Below are positions 23,112 to 31,365 of a DNA stretch of 44,241 nt, one piece after another (the first letter of the stretch is position 1; each line of letters begins with the position of its first letter). The position numbers and the translations under genes are program-made. The notes below the pieces were generated by a model. That model saw only the letters and a program-made list of their open reading frames with translations, searched no databases and was not told where the DNA came from. Where the stretch lies: assembly GCA_015067215.1 (NCBI GenBank), contig SVMW01000016.1, forward strand, positions 1 through 44,241, written 5' to 3'. The stretch is from Oscillospiraceae bacterium. Its GTDB lineage: Bacteria; Bacillota; Clostridia; Oscillospirales; Ruminococcaceae.

Positions 23112-24659
23112 TCAAACAATTTTTGTTGTCCAGTCTTCAAGATTCCAGATATCTGTCACGATATCACTGTAGAAGTCAGGTTCGTGGCTTACAAGAATAA
23201 CTGTGCCTTTAAAGTCTCTGATTGCCTTTTTTAAGCTGTCTTTGGCATCAACATCAAGGTGGTTGGTAGGTTCGTCCAGCACCAGTACATTGAATGCCTT
23301 AAGCATAATGGCACAAAGACGCACCTTGGCATTTTCACCGCCTGACAGCACCTTGCACTGTGTTTCAATGTGCTGTGTGGTCAGCCCGCATTTTGCCAGG
23401 GCACCGCGCACACCGGCATTGGTCATGGATGGGTACATATCCCATATTTCCTGCAGAGCACTTTTGCCTGAGGCAATGTGTTCCTGTTCAAAATAGGCAG
23501 GTTCAGCGTAGAAATCAAGGTTAACTTCGCCGCTGAAAGCAGGGATAATTCCAAGCATTGTTTTAAGCAGTGTGGACTTGCCAAGACCGTTTACACCTTT
23601 GATGGCAATTTTCTGTCCGCGTTCGATGATAAAGTTTACAGGTCTTGTCAGCGCTTCGTCATATCCGAGAACAAGGTCTTTTGCTTCCACAACAACCCTG
23701 CCCGGTGCACGGGAATATTCAAAAGCAAAGATTGGTTTTGGCTTTTCCTTTGCCAGTTCAATAATTTCCATTTTATCCAGCTTTTTCTGACGGCTTTTTG
23801 CCATATTTGTGGTGGCAACACGGGCTTTGTTGCGGGCAATAAAATCTTCCAGATGAGCAATTTCCTTCTGCTGTTTTTCATATGCCTGCTCAAGCTGACG
23901 TTTTTTAAGTTCGTACATAGCCATAAAGTCATCATAATTGCCTTTATATCTTGTCAGCACCGCATTTTCCACATGGTAGATAACGTTGGTTACATCATTG
24001 AGAAACGGAACATCATGGCTTACAAGCAGAAAAGCGTTTTCATAGTTCTGCAAAAATGTTGTCAGCCAGCGTATGTGGTTTTCGTCAAGGTGGTTGGTAG
24101 GCTCGTCAAGAATAAGGATTGTAGGGTTCTGCAAAAGCAGCTTTGTAAGCAGTACCTTTGTCCTCTGACCGCCGGAAAGTTCGCTTACGTCGCGGTCAAG
24201 GCCGATTTCACCAAGTCCGAGGCCGTTGGCATATTCTTCAATCCTGCTGTCAATAGTGTAAAAACCGCTGTGGTCAAGAATATCCTGAATATCGCCCACA
24301 TCTTCCATCATCTGTGTCATTTCCTCATCGGTGCAGTCTGCCATTTTGTTGTACATTTCCAGCATATCTGCTTCCATCTGATACATATCGTCAAATGCTT
24401 TGCGCAGTACATCACGGATAGTCTGTCCTTTTTCAAGCACGGAGTGCTGGTCAAGATAACCCACAGTTGCACGTTTTGCCCAGGTTATTGTGCCTTCGTC
24501 AGCAGGTTCCTTGCCTGTGATTATATTCAGAAATGTGGTTTTGCCTTCGCCATTGGCGCCCACAAGGCCGATATGCTCACCTTTTTTCATGCGGAAGGTG
24601 GCATTGTCAAGTATCTGTCTTTCGCCAAAGCCATGGCTTACATTCTGTACATGAAGCAT
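23112..24659 (-). CDS. ABC-F family ATP-binding protein (YbiT/EttA-like)
   Basis: A 515-residue soluble tandem ATPase. Domain 1: Walker A GANGEGKT (34-41), LSGGQ (161-165), ILILDE (181-186). Domain 2: GVNGLGKST (355-363), LSGGE (438-442), VLVLDE (458-463). Between them lies the charged P-site-tRNA-interaction linker (about 245-320, rich in K/R/Q/E). There are no membrane segments. ABC-F proteins act on ribosomes, either as translation factors or as antibiotic-resistance proteins; the short linker and full housekeeping context favour a translation-factor role (inference). AGAGAGG precedes ATG. Probably co-transcribed with the FAD protein downstream. Confidence 0.92.
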   Translation of the reverse strand: MLHVQNVSHGFGERQILDNATFRMKKGEHIGLVGANGEGKTTFLNIITGKEPADEGTITWAKRATVGYLDQHSVLEKGQTIRDVLRKAFDDMYQMEADMLEMYNKMADCTDEEMTQMMEDVGDIQDILDHSGFYTIDSRIEEYANGLGLGEIGLDRDVSELSGGQRTKVLLTKLLLQNPTILILDEPTNHLDENHIRWLTTFLQNYENAFLLVSHDVPFLNDVTNVIYHVENAVLTRYKGNYDDFMAMYELKKRQLEQAYEKQQKEIAHLEDFIARNKARVATTNMAKSRQKKLDKMEIIELAKEKPKPIFAFEYSRAPGRVVVEAKDLVLGYDEALTRPVNFIIERGQKIAIKGVNGLGKSTLLKTMLGIIPAFSGEVNLDFYAEPAYFEQEHIASGKSALQEIWDMYPSMTNAGVRGALAKCGLTTQHIETQCKVLSGGENAKVRLCAIMLKAFNVLVLDEPTNHLDVDAKDSLKKAIRDFKGTVILVSHEPDFYSDIVTDIWNLEDWTTKIV

Positions 24660-24882
24660 AGTTTACCTCTCTTTTCAGGGGGATTTTTCTTTTATTTCAC
24701 TAATATATAATTTTACCATAACAAACAATCGTTCTGCAATAAAAATAATAATTTCACAGCCATCGGCCATATGCAATAAAAGTTGCAGTTTTTGACGGAT
24801 AGTGATACAATATTGTATTAAGGGAAATATGTTTTTGCATTATTATCCCTGACTGTATTATAGAATTTTCAAAGAGGTAAAA

Positions 24883-26100
24883 ATGGAAGTTATTATCATC
24901 GGCGGTGGTGCATCAGGGCTTTTCTGCGGCGGTTTTTTAACCGATGCACACAAGGTTACAATCATCGAACATTCCGATATGTGCGGCAAAAAGCTGCTTA
25001 TCACAGGCAAGGGCAGATGTAATGTTACAAACGACTGTGATGAGGAGACAATACTTAAAAATATCCGCACCAATCCTAAATTTATGTTTTCTTCCATATA
25101 TCAGTACCCTCCTGTAAAGGTTATGGAGTTTTTTAAAAGCATGGGTGTTAAGCTTAAAACTGAGCGCGGCAGACGTGTTTTCCCTGTAAGCGACAAAGCG
25201 CAGGACATAAAAAAAGCATTGGAAAAACACTGCAGGGACGTTAACTTCATTTATGATGATGTGGAAAAACTCATCATAGAAGATAATGCCGTAAAAGGTG
25301 TTGTGCTTAAAAGCGGCAGAAAACTGTATGCCGACAAGGTTGTTGTTGCCACAGGCGGTATGAGCTATAAACAGACAGGCAGTACAGGTGACGGCTACAG
25401 ATTTGCCCGACAGGCAGGACATACAGTTGTCACACCTACCGCAAGCCTTGTACCTCTGGTGGAAAACGGCAGTATGTGCAAAGAGATGATGGGGTTAAGC
25501 CTTAAAAATGTAAACCTTACCCTTGTGCACAAAAACAAAAAGGTGTTCAGTGAACAGGGCGAAATGCTGTTTACACACTTTGGCATCTCAGGTCCTCTGG
25601 TGCTGAGCGCATCCTGTCATATAAAGGACAAGGATATCCAGCAGTACAAAGCGGTTATCGACATGAAACCGGCCCTTCCGAACGAAGTACTGTACAAGCG
25701 CATCTGTGATGACTTTGAAAAACTGCACACCAAAAAAGCAGCAAACTGTCTTGAATGGCTGTTGCCTAAATCCATGATTCCCGTTATGCTTAAAGTGTGG
25801 GGAATAGATGTGGATAAACCTGTCAACCAGATTACACGTCAGGAGCGGTTGAAACTGGTTGAGGTTATGAAAAACTTTGAAATTCCTCTCAATTCAAAAT
25901 ATAAACTGGACATAGCGGTTATCACATCGGGCGGTGTTTCGGTGAAAGAACTTAACCCTAAAACAATGCAGTCAAAACTGTGTGAAGGCCTTTACTTTAT
26001 CGGTGAGGTTATCGATGTTGACGCATATACAGGCGGTTACAATCTGCAGATTGCCTTCAGCACAGCTTATGCAGCGGCACAGGCAATCAACGAAATGTAA
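24883..26100 (+). CDS. HI0933/BaiN family NAD(P)/FAD-dependent oxidoreductase
   Basis: A 405-residue flavoprotein of the HI0933 / YhiN family. IIIGGGASGLFCGGF (FAD Rossmann motif, about 4-18), KKLLITGKGRCNVTN (about 35-49, diagnostic), ATGGMSYKQTGSTGDGY (about 151-167) and the C-terminal GEVIDVDAYTGGYNLQIAFSTA block are all present. Its relative BaiN was linked to bile-acid 7-dehydroxylation, but general family function is unsettled and no bai genes are near. GAGG upstream. It lies 49 nt before cmk in the same direction, a neighbourhood conserved in many Clostridia. Confidence 0.92.
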   Translation: MEVIIIGGGASGLFCGGFLTDAHKVTIIEHSDMCGKKLLITGKGRCNVTNDCDEETILKNIRTNPKFMFSSIYQYPPVKVMEFFKSMGVKLKTERGRRVFPVSDKAQDIKKALEKHCRDVNFIYDDVEKLIIEDNAVKGVVLKSGRKLYADKVVVATGGMSYKQTGSTGDGYRFARQAGHTVVTPTASLVPLVENGSMCKEMMGLSLKNVNLTLVHKNKKVFSEQGEMLFTHFGISGPLVLSASCHIKDKDIQQYKAVIDMKPALPNEVLYKRICDDFEKLHTKKAANCLEWLLPKSMIPVMLKVWGIDVDKPVNQITRQERLKLVEVMKNFEIPLNSKYKLDIAVITSGGVSVKELNPKTMQSKLCEGLYFIGEVIDVDAYTGGYNLQIAFSTAYAAAQAINEM

Positions 26101-26149
26101 AAGCTGACAGAAAAACAATACACAAATTATATATAAAGGTGGACAAACT

Positions 26150-26821
26150 ATGAACTATCGTATAGCATTGGACGGCCCTTCAGGCGCAGGCAAAAGCACA
26201 ATTGCAAAAAGACTTAGTGCGGAACTTGGTTTTGTTTATGTTGACACAGGTGCAATGTATCGCACAGTAGGTCTTTACTGCCTGCAGAACAATGTTGACA
26301 TTGATGATGAAGCTGCAGTGAGTGCAGTTCTCGGCAACATCAGCATTGAACTTAAATACATCGACGGAGAACAGAGAATTTTGCTCAACGGCACAGATGT
26401 TTCCAAAGAAATCCGTATGAATGAGGTTTCAATGGCGGCAAGCAAAACTTCTGCTTACAAAGCAGTGCGTGCATTTTTGCTGGATGCACAGCGCAATGTT
26501 GCAAAAACACAGAGCGTTATTATGGATGGCCGCGATATCGGCACAGTTGTTCTGCCTGACGCAGAAATCAAAATTTTTATTGTAGGCGATGCAACAGTGC
26601 GTGCAAAACGCCGTCATAAAGAACTTTTGGAAAAAGGCCAGAACATTTCTCTGCAGGAGGTGCTGGAAGATATTATCACACGCGACCACAACGACACAAA
26701 CCGTGCCGAAGCACCTCTCAGACAGGCAAAGGATGCTGTTCTGCTTGACACAACATACAAAAACTTTGATGAAGCTTACGAATCTGTTCTTGAAATTGTA
26801 AAGGGCAAAATGGCGGAATAA
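26150..26821 (+). CDS. cmk: Cytidylate kinase
   Basis: A 223-residue (d)CMP kinase. P-loop GPSGAGKST (9-17), YVDTGAMYRTVGLYC (about 30-44), IMDGRDIGTVVLPDA (about 124-138, CMP-binding) and the lid region with RHKELLEKG and RDHNDTNRAEAPLR (about 190-203) are all intact. It converts CMP/dCMP to the diphosphates for RNA, DNA and CDP-lipid synthesis. AAAGGTGG precedes ATG. It heads the conserved clostridial run cmk-plsC-ispH/rpsA. Confidence 0.97.
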   Translation: MNYRIALDGPSGAGKSTIAKRLSAELGFVYVDTGAMYRTVGLYCLQNNVDIDDEAAVSAVLGNISIELKYIDGEQRILLNGTDVSKEIRMNEVSMAASKTSAYKAVRAFLLDAQRNVAKTQSVIMDGRDIGTVVLPDAEIKIFIVGDATVRAKRRHKELLEKGQNISLQEVLEDIITRDHNDTNRAEAPLRQAKDAVLLDTTYKNFDEAYESVLEIVKGKMAE

Positions 26822-26846
26822 TTTTAAAAGGTTAAAGGTAAAGTTT

Positions 26847-27467
26847 ATGGTATACAAAATTACCGTTGCGGCAGCATGGGTTCTTACAAAAATTCTGTTC
26901 AACTTTAAATACTGCGGCAGAGATATTATTGAGAAATATAAAACAAACGGCAGGCCGTATATCGTGTGTCCAAACCACGTTTCTGCCATTGACCCGGTGT
27001 TTGTAGTTCTGGCAAGAGGCAAGGGCAGAAAACTGACTGTTATGGCAAAAGAAGAGCTGTTTAAAAACCCTGTACTCAGCTGGTTTTTCACACAGCTGGG
27101 GGCAATACCTGTTGCAAGAGGCACAGGGGATAAAACAGTATTGGAAAAGGCTGTCAATGATGTCAGGGACGGTGCAGGTGCACTGATTTTTCCTGAGGGG
27201 ACACGCGGCAACGGCAACGAAATGGGCAAAATCAAAAGCGGTGCATTTGCAATTGCGGCACAGACGGGTGCTGACATTATCCCTGTAAGAATTATCTATC
27301 ACACAAAAGACGGCAATATGAAACTTTTCTGCAAGGTTACAGTTGTTTTCGGTCAGCCTCTTACAATTGACCAGACTCAGCTGGACAATGGTTCACGTCA
27401 GCAGATACGTGTTGCAAAAGGTATGCTGGAACAAAGTTATGCACAGCTGCTGGAGGAATACAGATGA
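26847..27467 (+). CDS. plsC: 1-acyl-sn-glycerol-3-phosphate acyltransferase
   Basis: A 206-residue membrane-associated acyltransferase that makes phosphatidic acid from lysophosphatidic acid. Motif I NHVSAID (43-49; H-x4-D catalytic pair), motif III FPEGTRG (115-121, substrate phosphate binding), and an N-terminal hydrophobic segment (about 5-20). It starts 25 nt after cmk with AAAGG upstream and overlaps ispH by 4 nt (ATGA), so it is translationally coupled. Length is typical for bacterial PlsC of this group. Confidence 0.94.
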   Translation: MVYKITVAAAWVLTKILFNFKYCGRDIIEKYKTNGRPYIVCPNHVSAIDPVFVVLARGKGRKLTVMAKEELFKNPVLSWFFTQLGAIPVARGTGDKTVLEKAVNDVRDGAGALIFPEGTRGNGNEMGKIKSGAFAIAAQTGADIIPVRIIYHTKDGNMKLFCKVTVVFGQPLTIDQTQLDNGSRQQIRVAKGMLEQSYAQLLEEYR

Positions 27468-29437
27468 AGATAACCACAGCAAAAACAGCGGGCTTCTGTT
27501 TTGGTGTAAAAAGGGCGGTTGATTTGACATATAAGCTTGCTGAAGAAGGCAAAAAAGTTGCTACCCTGGGTGAGCTTATACACAACAAACAGCTTGTGGA
27601 AGACCTTGAAAAGAACGGTGTTATAACTCTGGAAAACACCGAAATTCCTGAAGGTTATGAGGTGGTAATACGCAGTCACGGCATACAGAAATCTGTTTAT
27701 GACGAACTTATGGCAAAGGGTGTCATCACCCACGATGCAACCTGTCCATATGTAAAAAAGATTCATCATCTTGCTGAAAAAATAGCTTCAGAAGGCAGAA
27801 CAATGCTTGTTGCAGGGGATAAAAACCACCCTGAAGTACAGGGAATTGTAAGTTACTGCAGCACAGAAGTTGTTGTTTTCAACGAGCCTTCAGAACTGGA
27901 AAATTGGCTCACCGAGGGACAAAATGCACAAAAAGCCTGCGCGTTGGTGGCACAGACCACATATATGTTAAAAAAATGGCAGGAAAACGTAAATATAGTA
28001 AAAAAAGTATGTACAAATTGCGAAATATTTGATACAATATGTAGAGCAACACAGGAAAGACAAGCTGAAGCAGAACTTATGGCAAAGGAAAATGACGCTA
28101 TGGTTGTCATAGGCGGCAGACATTCTTCCAATACGCAGAAACTTGTCGATGTGTGCAGGGCTTATTGCAGGACAATAAGCGTTGAAACAGGTAATGAGCT
28201 CTCACGGGAGCTTTTTATAAATATTCAAAATGTGGGCGTCACAGCAGGTGCAAGTACACCGGCGTTCATAATTCAGGAGGTACTTAATAACATGAGCGAT
28301 ATCAATCGTGACTTAGAAATGGACTTTGGAGCAATGCTGGCAGAATTCGAAGGTTCAGAAGTTAAACTTCACAGAAATGCAGTAGTTAGCGCAACAGTAG
28401 AAAGCGTTACAGCTAAAGAAATTATTGTTTCTATTGCAAACTGCCGCTATACAGGTACTGTAAAAGCAAGCGAATTCAGTGCAGATCCAAGTACAAAGCT
28501 TGAAGAATTAGTGAAGAAAGGTGACGAGCTTAACCTCATCGTTATTAAAACTGACGACAATGCGGGCGAAGTACAGCTCTCCAAAAAGAGACTGGACGAA
28601 CGTGAAGGCGAAGGCGCTGTTGAAGCAGCAGCACAGACAGGTGAAGTTCTCACAGCAACAATTGCAGAAGCAGTTAACGGCGGTCTTGTTGCATTCGTTA
28701 AAGGCGTTAGAGTATTTATTCCAAAATCACTTGCTGCAGGCAGAAACGAAAATCTTGAAGATCTTGTAAAAACAACACAGGAAATCAAAATTATCGAATG
28801 CTCCAGAGAGGGTGGCAGAAAGAAAGTTATCGGCTCCATCAAAGCAGTTAAAGATGCAGCTACAAATGAACTCAAAGAAAAATTCTGGGCAGAAGTTGAA
28901 GAAGGCAAACACTACACAGGTACAGTTAAATCCCTTACACGTTACGGTGCATTTGTTGACATCGGCGGCGTAGACGGCCTTGTTCATATGTCCGAAATCA
29001 CATGGGAAAAAATCAAACATCCTGCTGAAGTACTTACAGTAGGTCAGGAAATTGATGTATTTGTAAAATCTCTTGACAGAGAAGCTGGCAAAGTTAGCCT
29101 CGGCCACAAAAAAGAAGAAGACAACCCATGGGCAAAATTTGAAACAGAATACCCAATCGGTACAATCTTTACAGCTAAAGTTGTTTCTATTACAAAATTC
29201 GGCGCATTCGTAAAAATTCTTCCAGGTGTTGATGGTCTTGTTCACATTTCCGAAATTGCTTGGGAAAGAGTTGAAGACCCTAACGCAGTTCTCAAAGTTG
29301 GTGAAGAAGTTCAGGTTAAACTTATTGGTGTTGACCTCGAAGCAAAACGCGTAAGCCTCTCCATCAAACAGACAAAAGAAGCTCCTGTTAAAGAAGAAGC
29401 TCCAGCAGAAGAAGCAACAGAAGAAGCTGCTGAATAA
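27464..29437 (+). CDS. ispH-rpsA: Bifunctional IspH (HMBPP reductase) / 30S ribosomal protein S1
   Basis: A 657-residue fusion known from Clostridia. Residues 1-276 are IspH, last enzyme of the MEP isoprenoid pathway: Fe-S ligands C12, C94 and C193; active-site H40, H72 and H122 with E124 (NHPE); and SSNT (221-224) binding diphosphate. Residues 277-657 are ribosomal protein S1 with four S1 domains (about 304-375, 392-462, 482-550, 565-636) and an acidic E/A-rich tail. AGGAGG followed 11 nt later by an in-frame ATG occurs exactly at the junction (28275-28294), so free S1 could be made as well. Last gene of the cmk-plsC run. Confidence 0.95.
   Translation: MKITTAKTAGFCFGVKRAVDLTYKLAEEGKKVATLGELIHNKQLVEDLEKNGVITLENTEIPEGYEVVIRSHGIQKSVYDELMAKGVITHDATCPYVKKIHHLAEKIASEGRTMLVAGDKNHPEVQGIVSYCSTEVVVFNEPSELENWLTEGQNAQKACALVAQTTYMLKKWQENVNIVKKVCTNCEIFDTICRATQERQAEAELMAKENDAMVVIGGRHSSNTQKLVDVCRAYCRTISVETGNELSRELFINIQNVGVTAGASTPAFIIQEVLNNMSDINRDLEMDFGAMLAEFEGSEVKLHRNAVVSATVESVTAKEIIVSIANCRYTGTVKASEFSADPSTKLEELVKKGDELNLIVIKTDDNAGEVQLSKKRLDEREGEGAVEAAAQTGEVLTATIAEAVNGGLVAFVKGVRVFIPKSLAAGRNENLEDLVKTTQEIKIIECSREGGRKKVIGSIKAVKDAATNELKEKFWAEVEEGKHYTGTVKSLTRYGAFVDIGGVDGLVHMSEITWEKIKHPAEVLTVGQEIDVFVKSLDREAGKVSLGHKKEEDNPWAKFETEYPIGTIFTAKVVSITKFGAFVKILPGVDGLVHISEIAWERVEDPNAVLKVGEEVQVKLIGVDLEAKRVSLSIKQTKEAPVKEEAPAEEATEEAAE
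28275..28294 (+). promoter_or_regulatory. Internal ribosome binding site and ATG at the IspH/S1 junction
   Basis: AGGAGG (28275-28280) lies 11 nt before an in-frame ATG (28292), codon 277 of the fusion. Starting here would give a 381-residue S1 protein of four S1 domains. The site is formed by the codons for the conserved IspH end Q-E-V. Confidence 0.55.
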
Positions 29438-29527
29438 TTTATAAATCTGATGCACACCAAGGTGATGCACAGCAATTGCACCGCCTTAAAGGCGTGCCAA
29501 AGTAAATTCTAAGTCTAAAAACAAAAA

Positions 29528-29560
29528 AACTCACCCCTGCTGCGGCAGGGGTGTTTTTTC
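29528..29560 (+). terminator. Intrinsic terminator of the cmk-plsC-ispH/rpsA run
   Basis: CACCCCTGC (29532-29540), TGCG loop, GCAGGGGTG (29545-29553), then TTTTTT. A weaker hairpin (29476-29496) and two TGATGCACA copies lie between it and the stop. Confidence 0.9.
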
Positions 29561-29599
29561 AGAAAATGGTGTAAACCATTATGCAGAAGGATTGATTTT

Positions 29600-30154
29600 A
29601 TGTATATGGTAAAATATGCAAAACGCGGCAGCGAAGATTATGATCAGACACTGCAGATAAGAAATGAAGTTTTTTTCAAACCAATAGGCAGGGATATATC
29701 GGAAACGGATTTATCCTGCGAAGATGGGCAGATTATCATTGGTGCGTTTGAAACAAACTCAATTTACACAAACCTTATTATAGGTACTGCGGTGATAAGC
29801 TGTGTTGATGAAACAACATTCAAGGTGGAATGGCTTTGTGCTGACCCTATACTGCGCAAAAAAGGCATAGGCACATCACTTATGCAGTGTGTGGAAAAAA
29901 TTGCTGCGGACAGAGGTGCAAAAAAGCTTTGTCTTGACGCAACTGTTGAAACAGTGGACTTTTTCCAGCGTTTCGGTTATATGCAGAAAGGACAGATTTT
30001 TGAAAAGGAAGTTTTCGGCAATTGTCTTGAAATGGTAAAACCTGTGTTCAGACTGCCTGTAAGACAAAAAACTGACAGCTGCTCCTGTGGTCACGACCAT
30101 CACGGACATCACCACCATCATGATGAAAACTGTGGCTGCGGCCATGAACACTGA
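29600..30154 (+). CDS. GNAT family N-acetyltransferase with His/Cys-rich C-terminal tail
   Basis: A 184-residue protein. Residues 1-150 are a GNAT domain: central strand VEWLCADPILRKKGIGTSLM with the acetyl-CoA loop RKKGIG (86-91), then LCLDATVETVDFFQRFGY (about 110-127). Residues 161-184 form a tail of 10 His and 4 Cys (CSCGHDHHGH..., with five consecutive His at 170-174), a likely Ni/Zn/Cu-binding sink like those of nickel chaperones. AAGGA lies 10 nt upstream. Monocistronic between two terminators. The acetyl acceptor is unknown; the tail could store metal or tune activity (inference). Confidence 0.88.
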   Translation: MYMVKYAKRGSEDYDQTLQIRNEVFFKPIGRDISETDLSCEDGQIIIGAFETNSIYTNLIIGTAVISCVDETTFKVEWLCADPILRKKGIGTSLMQCVEKIAADRGAKKLCLDATVETVDFFQRFGYMQKGQIFEKEVFGNCLEMVKPVFRLPVRQKTDSCSCGHDHHGHHHHHDENCGCGHEH

Positions 30155-30183
30155 TATATAAAATTTGTAAAACAGTGCAAAAT

Positions 30184-30213
30184 AAAACTCCCGGTTAAAA
30201 CCGGGAGTTTTTG
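30184..30213. terminator. Bidirectional terminator between the GNAT gene and the first DUF3048 gene
   Basis: AAACTCCCGGTT pairs with AACCGGGAGTTT (12 bp, 2-nt apparent loop) with T-runs on both strands. It serves the convergent genes on either side. Confidence 0.9.
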
Positions 30214-30231
30214 TTTTGTTTAAATACAGTA

Positions 30232-31323
30232 TTATTCTGCAGCCTGAATATCGTTGCCGCCTTCAACAGTCTGTACAGCACCTGCTATTGTCAGTGTGCT
30301 GAGCATACCTGTGTCGATAATACCCACATAGCTTTTACCTACATTGATTTCGATAAGATTACCTTCAGTGTCGGTAATCTGCAATGGGTTTTCAGGTTCG
30401 CCTTTCGACCATTTTACAGGGATATATTTGCCACGGTAAAAATACATGCCTTCGCCCTGTGAAAGGTCAAAGCTTGTACATAACCCGTCAGGATAAAGAC
30501 TTACTGTGGTGTTGAGCAGCAATACGTTGTCAAAGCTGAGCTGTGTGCCTGTTGCAGCATCCATATGTGCTGAACCGTATGTGTCTTTGTAATATTTTCC
30601 GTCATCGGCATTGTAATGGAAAGCAACATCGGTATAGTCGGAATAACGGTATGCGATGTCGGTTGCATCGCTGCCGTTTTCCAGCAGGACAGGTTCTTCC
30701 TTATAATCTGCAAAGTTAAATGCAGGATAAAGATTGCCTGTTGTGTTTATGCCGGTAGCGGCAATGCCGTCACGGATAAGGTTGGCTTTTGTAAACCAGC
30801 AGTGTTCGTGGGCATATGTTTTTTCTCTTTCTCTGTCAAAGTCAAAGCTGGTTACACCAAGGTATAAGCCGTCAATGTCCTGATAGTGATAAAAGTTAAG
30901 CATATCATTGGCGTAAATGCTTGTACCAATGTGAACATAAATTGCATTGAGCGGCAGAACAAACTGCACAAACTGGTCACGGGCACTGCGTACAGGACCA
31001 ACCAGAACAACATCATCAAGGTCGGAATAAACTGCCATAAGGCGTGTGATGCCGCCTTCGGTAACCATTTCGTATATAATTTCAGCGCTGCTTATGCCGT
31101 ACTGAGGCAGTGCATATTTGGAGTTGTCAACCATAATTGCAACAGGGCGGTTGGTTGCACTCTGGCCCCCAAGGGATTCACCTGTAATATAGTTGTACTC
31201 ACGTTTTTCCACAGGCACAACCTGTGTTGTTTCACCGTTGTTTTCCTCTGCAGGCTGGTTGCTGCAGGCTGTCAGGGAAAATGCAAGAATGAGTGCTAAA
31301 AATAATGCTGTAAACTTTTTCGT
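30232..31323 (-). CDS. DUF3048 lipoprotein with apparent ACG start codon
   Basis: About 363 residues. Lipoprotein signal 1-19 and lipobox LTAC with C20, then the DUF3048 region: NRPVAIMVDNSKYALPQ, a SSAEIIYEMVTEGGITRLMA segment, GPVRSARDQF and YVHIGTSIYANDML (same blocks as in the paralogue at 32644). The signal peptide (KKFTALFLALILAFSLTAC) is in frame and complete, but the codon after AGGGAGG plus 7 nt is ACG (31321-31323), preceded by ATT; no ATG, GTG or TTG exists before a GTG at 31218, which would remove the signal and lipobox. I therefore start at 31323. It lies 42 nt after the DUF368 gene in the same direction. Confidence 0.85.
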   Translation of the reverse strand, partial: TKKFTALFLALILAFSLTACSNQPAEENNGETTQVVPVEKREYNYITGESLGGQSATNRPVAIMVDNSKYALPQYGISSAEIIYEMVTEGGITRLMAVYSDLDDVVLVGPVRSARDQFVQFVLPLNAIYVHIGTSIYANDMLNFYHYQDIDGLYLGVTSFDFDREREKTYAHEHCWFTKANLIRDGIAATGINTTGNLYPAFNFADYKEEPVLLENGSDATDIAYRYSDYTDVAFHYNADDGKYYKDTYGSAHMDAATGTQLSFDNVLLLNTTVSLYPDGLCTSFDLSQGEGMYFYRGKYIPVKWSKGEPENPLQITDTEGNLIEINVGKSYVGIIDTGMLSTLTIAGAVQTVEGGNDIQAAE

Positions 31324-31365
31324 AATAAAACCTCCCTTACAACATATTGTTTTATGTAATATATA

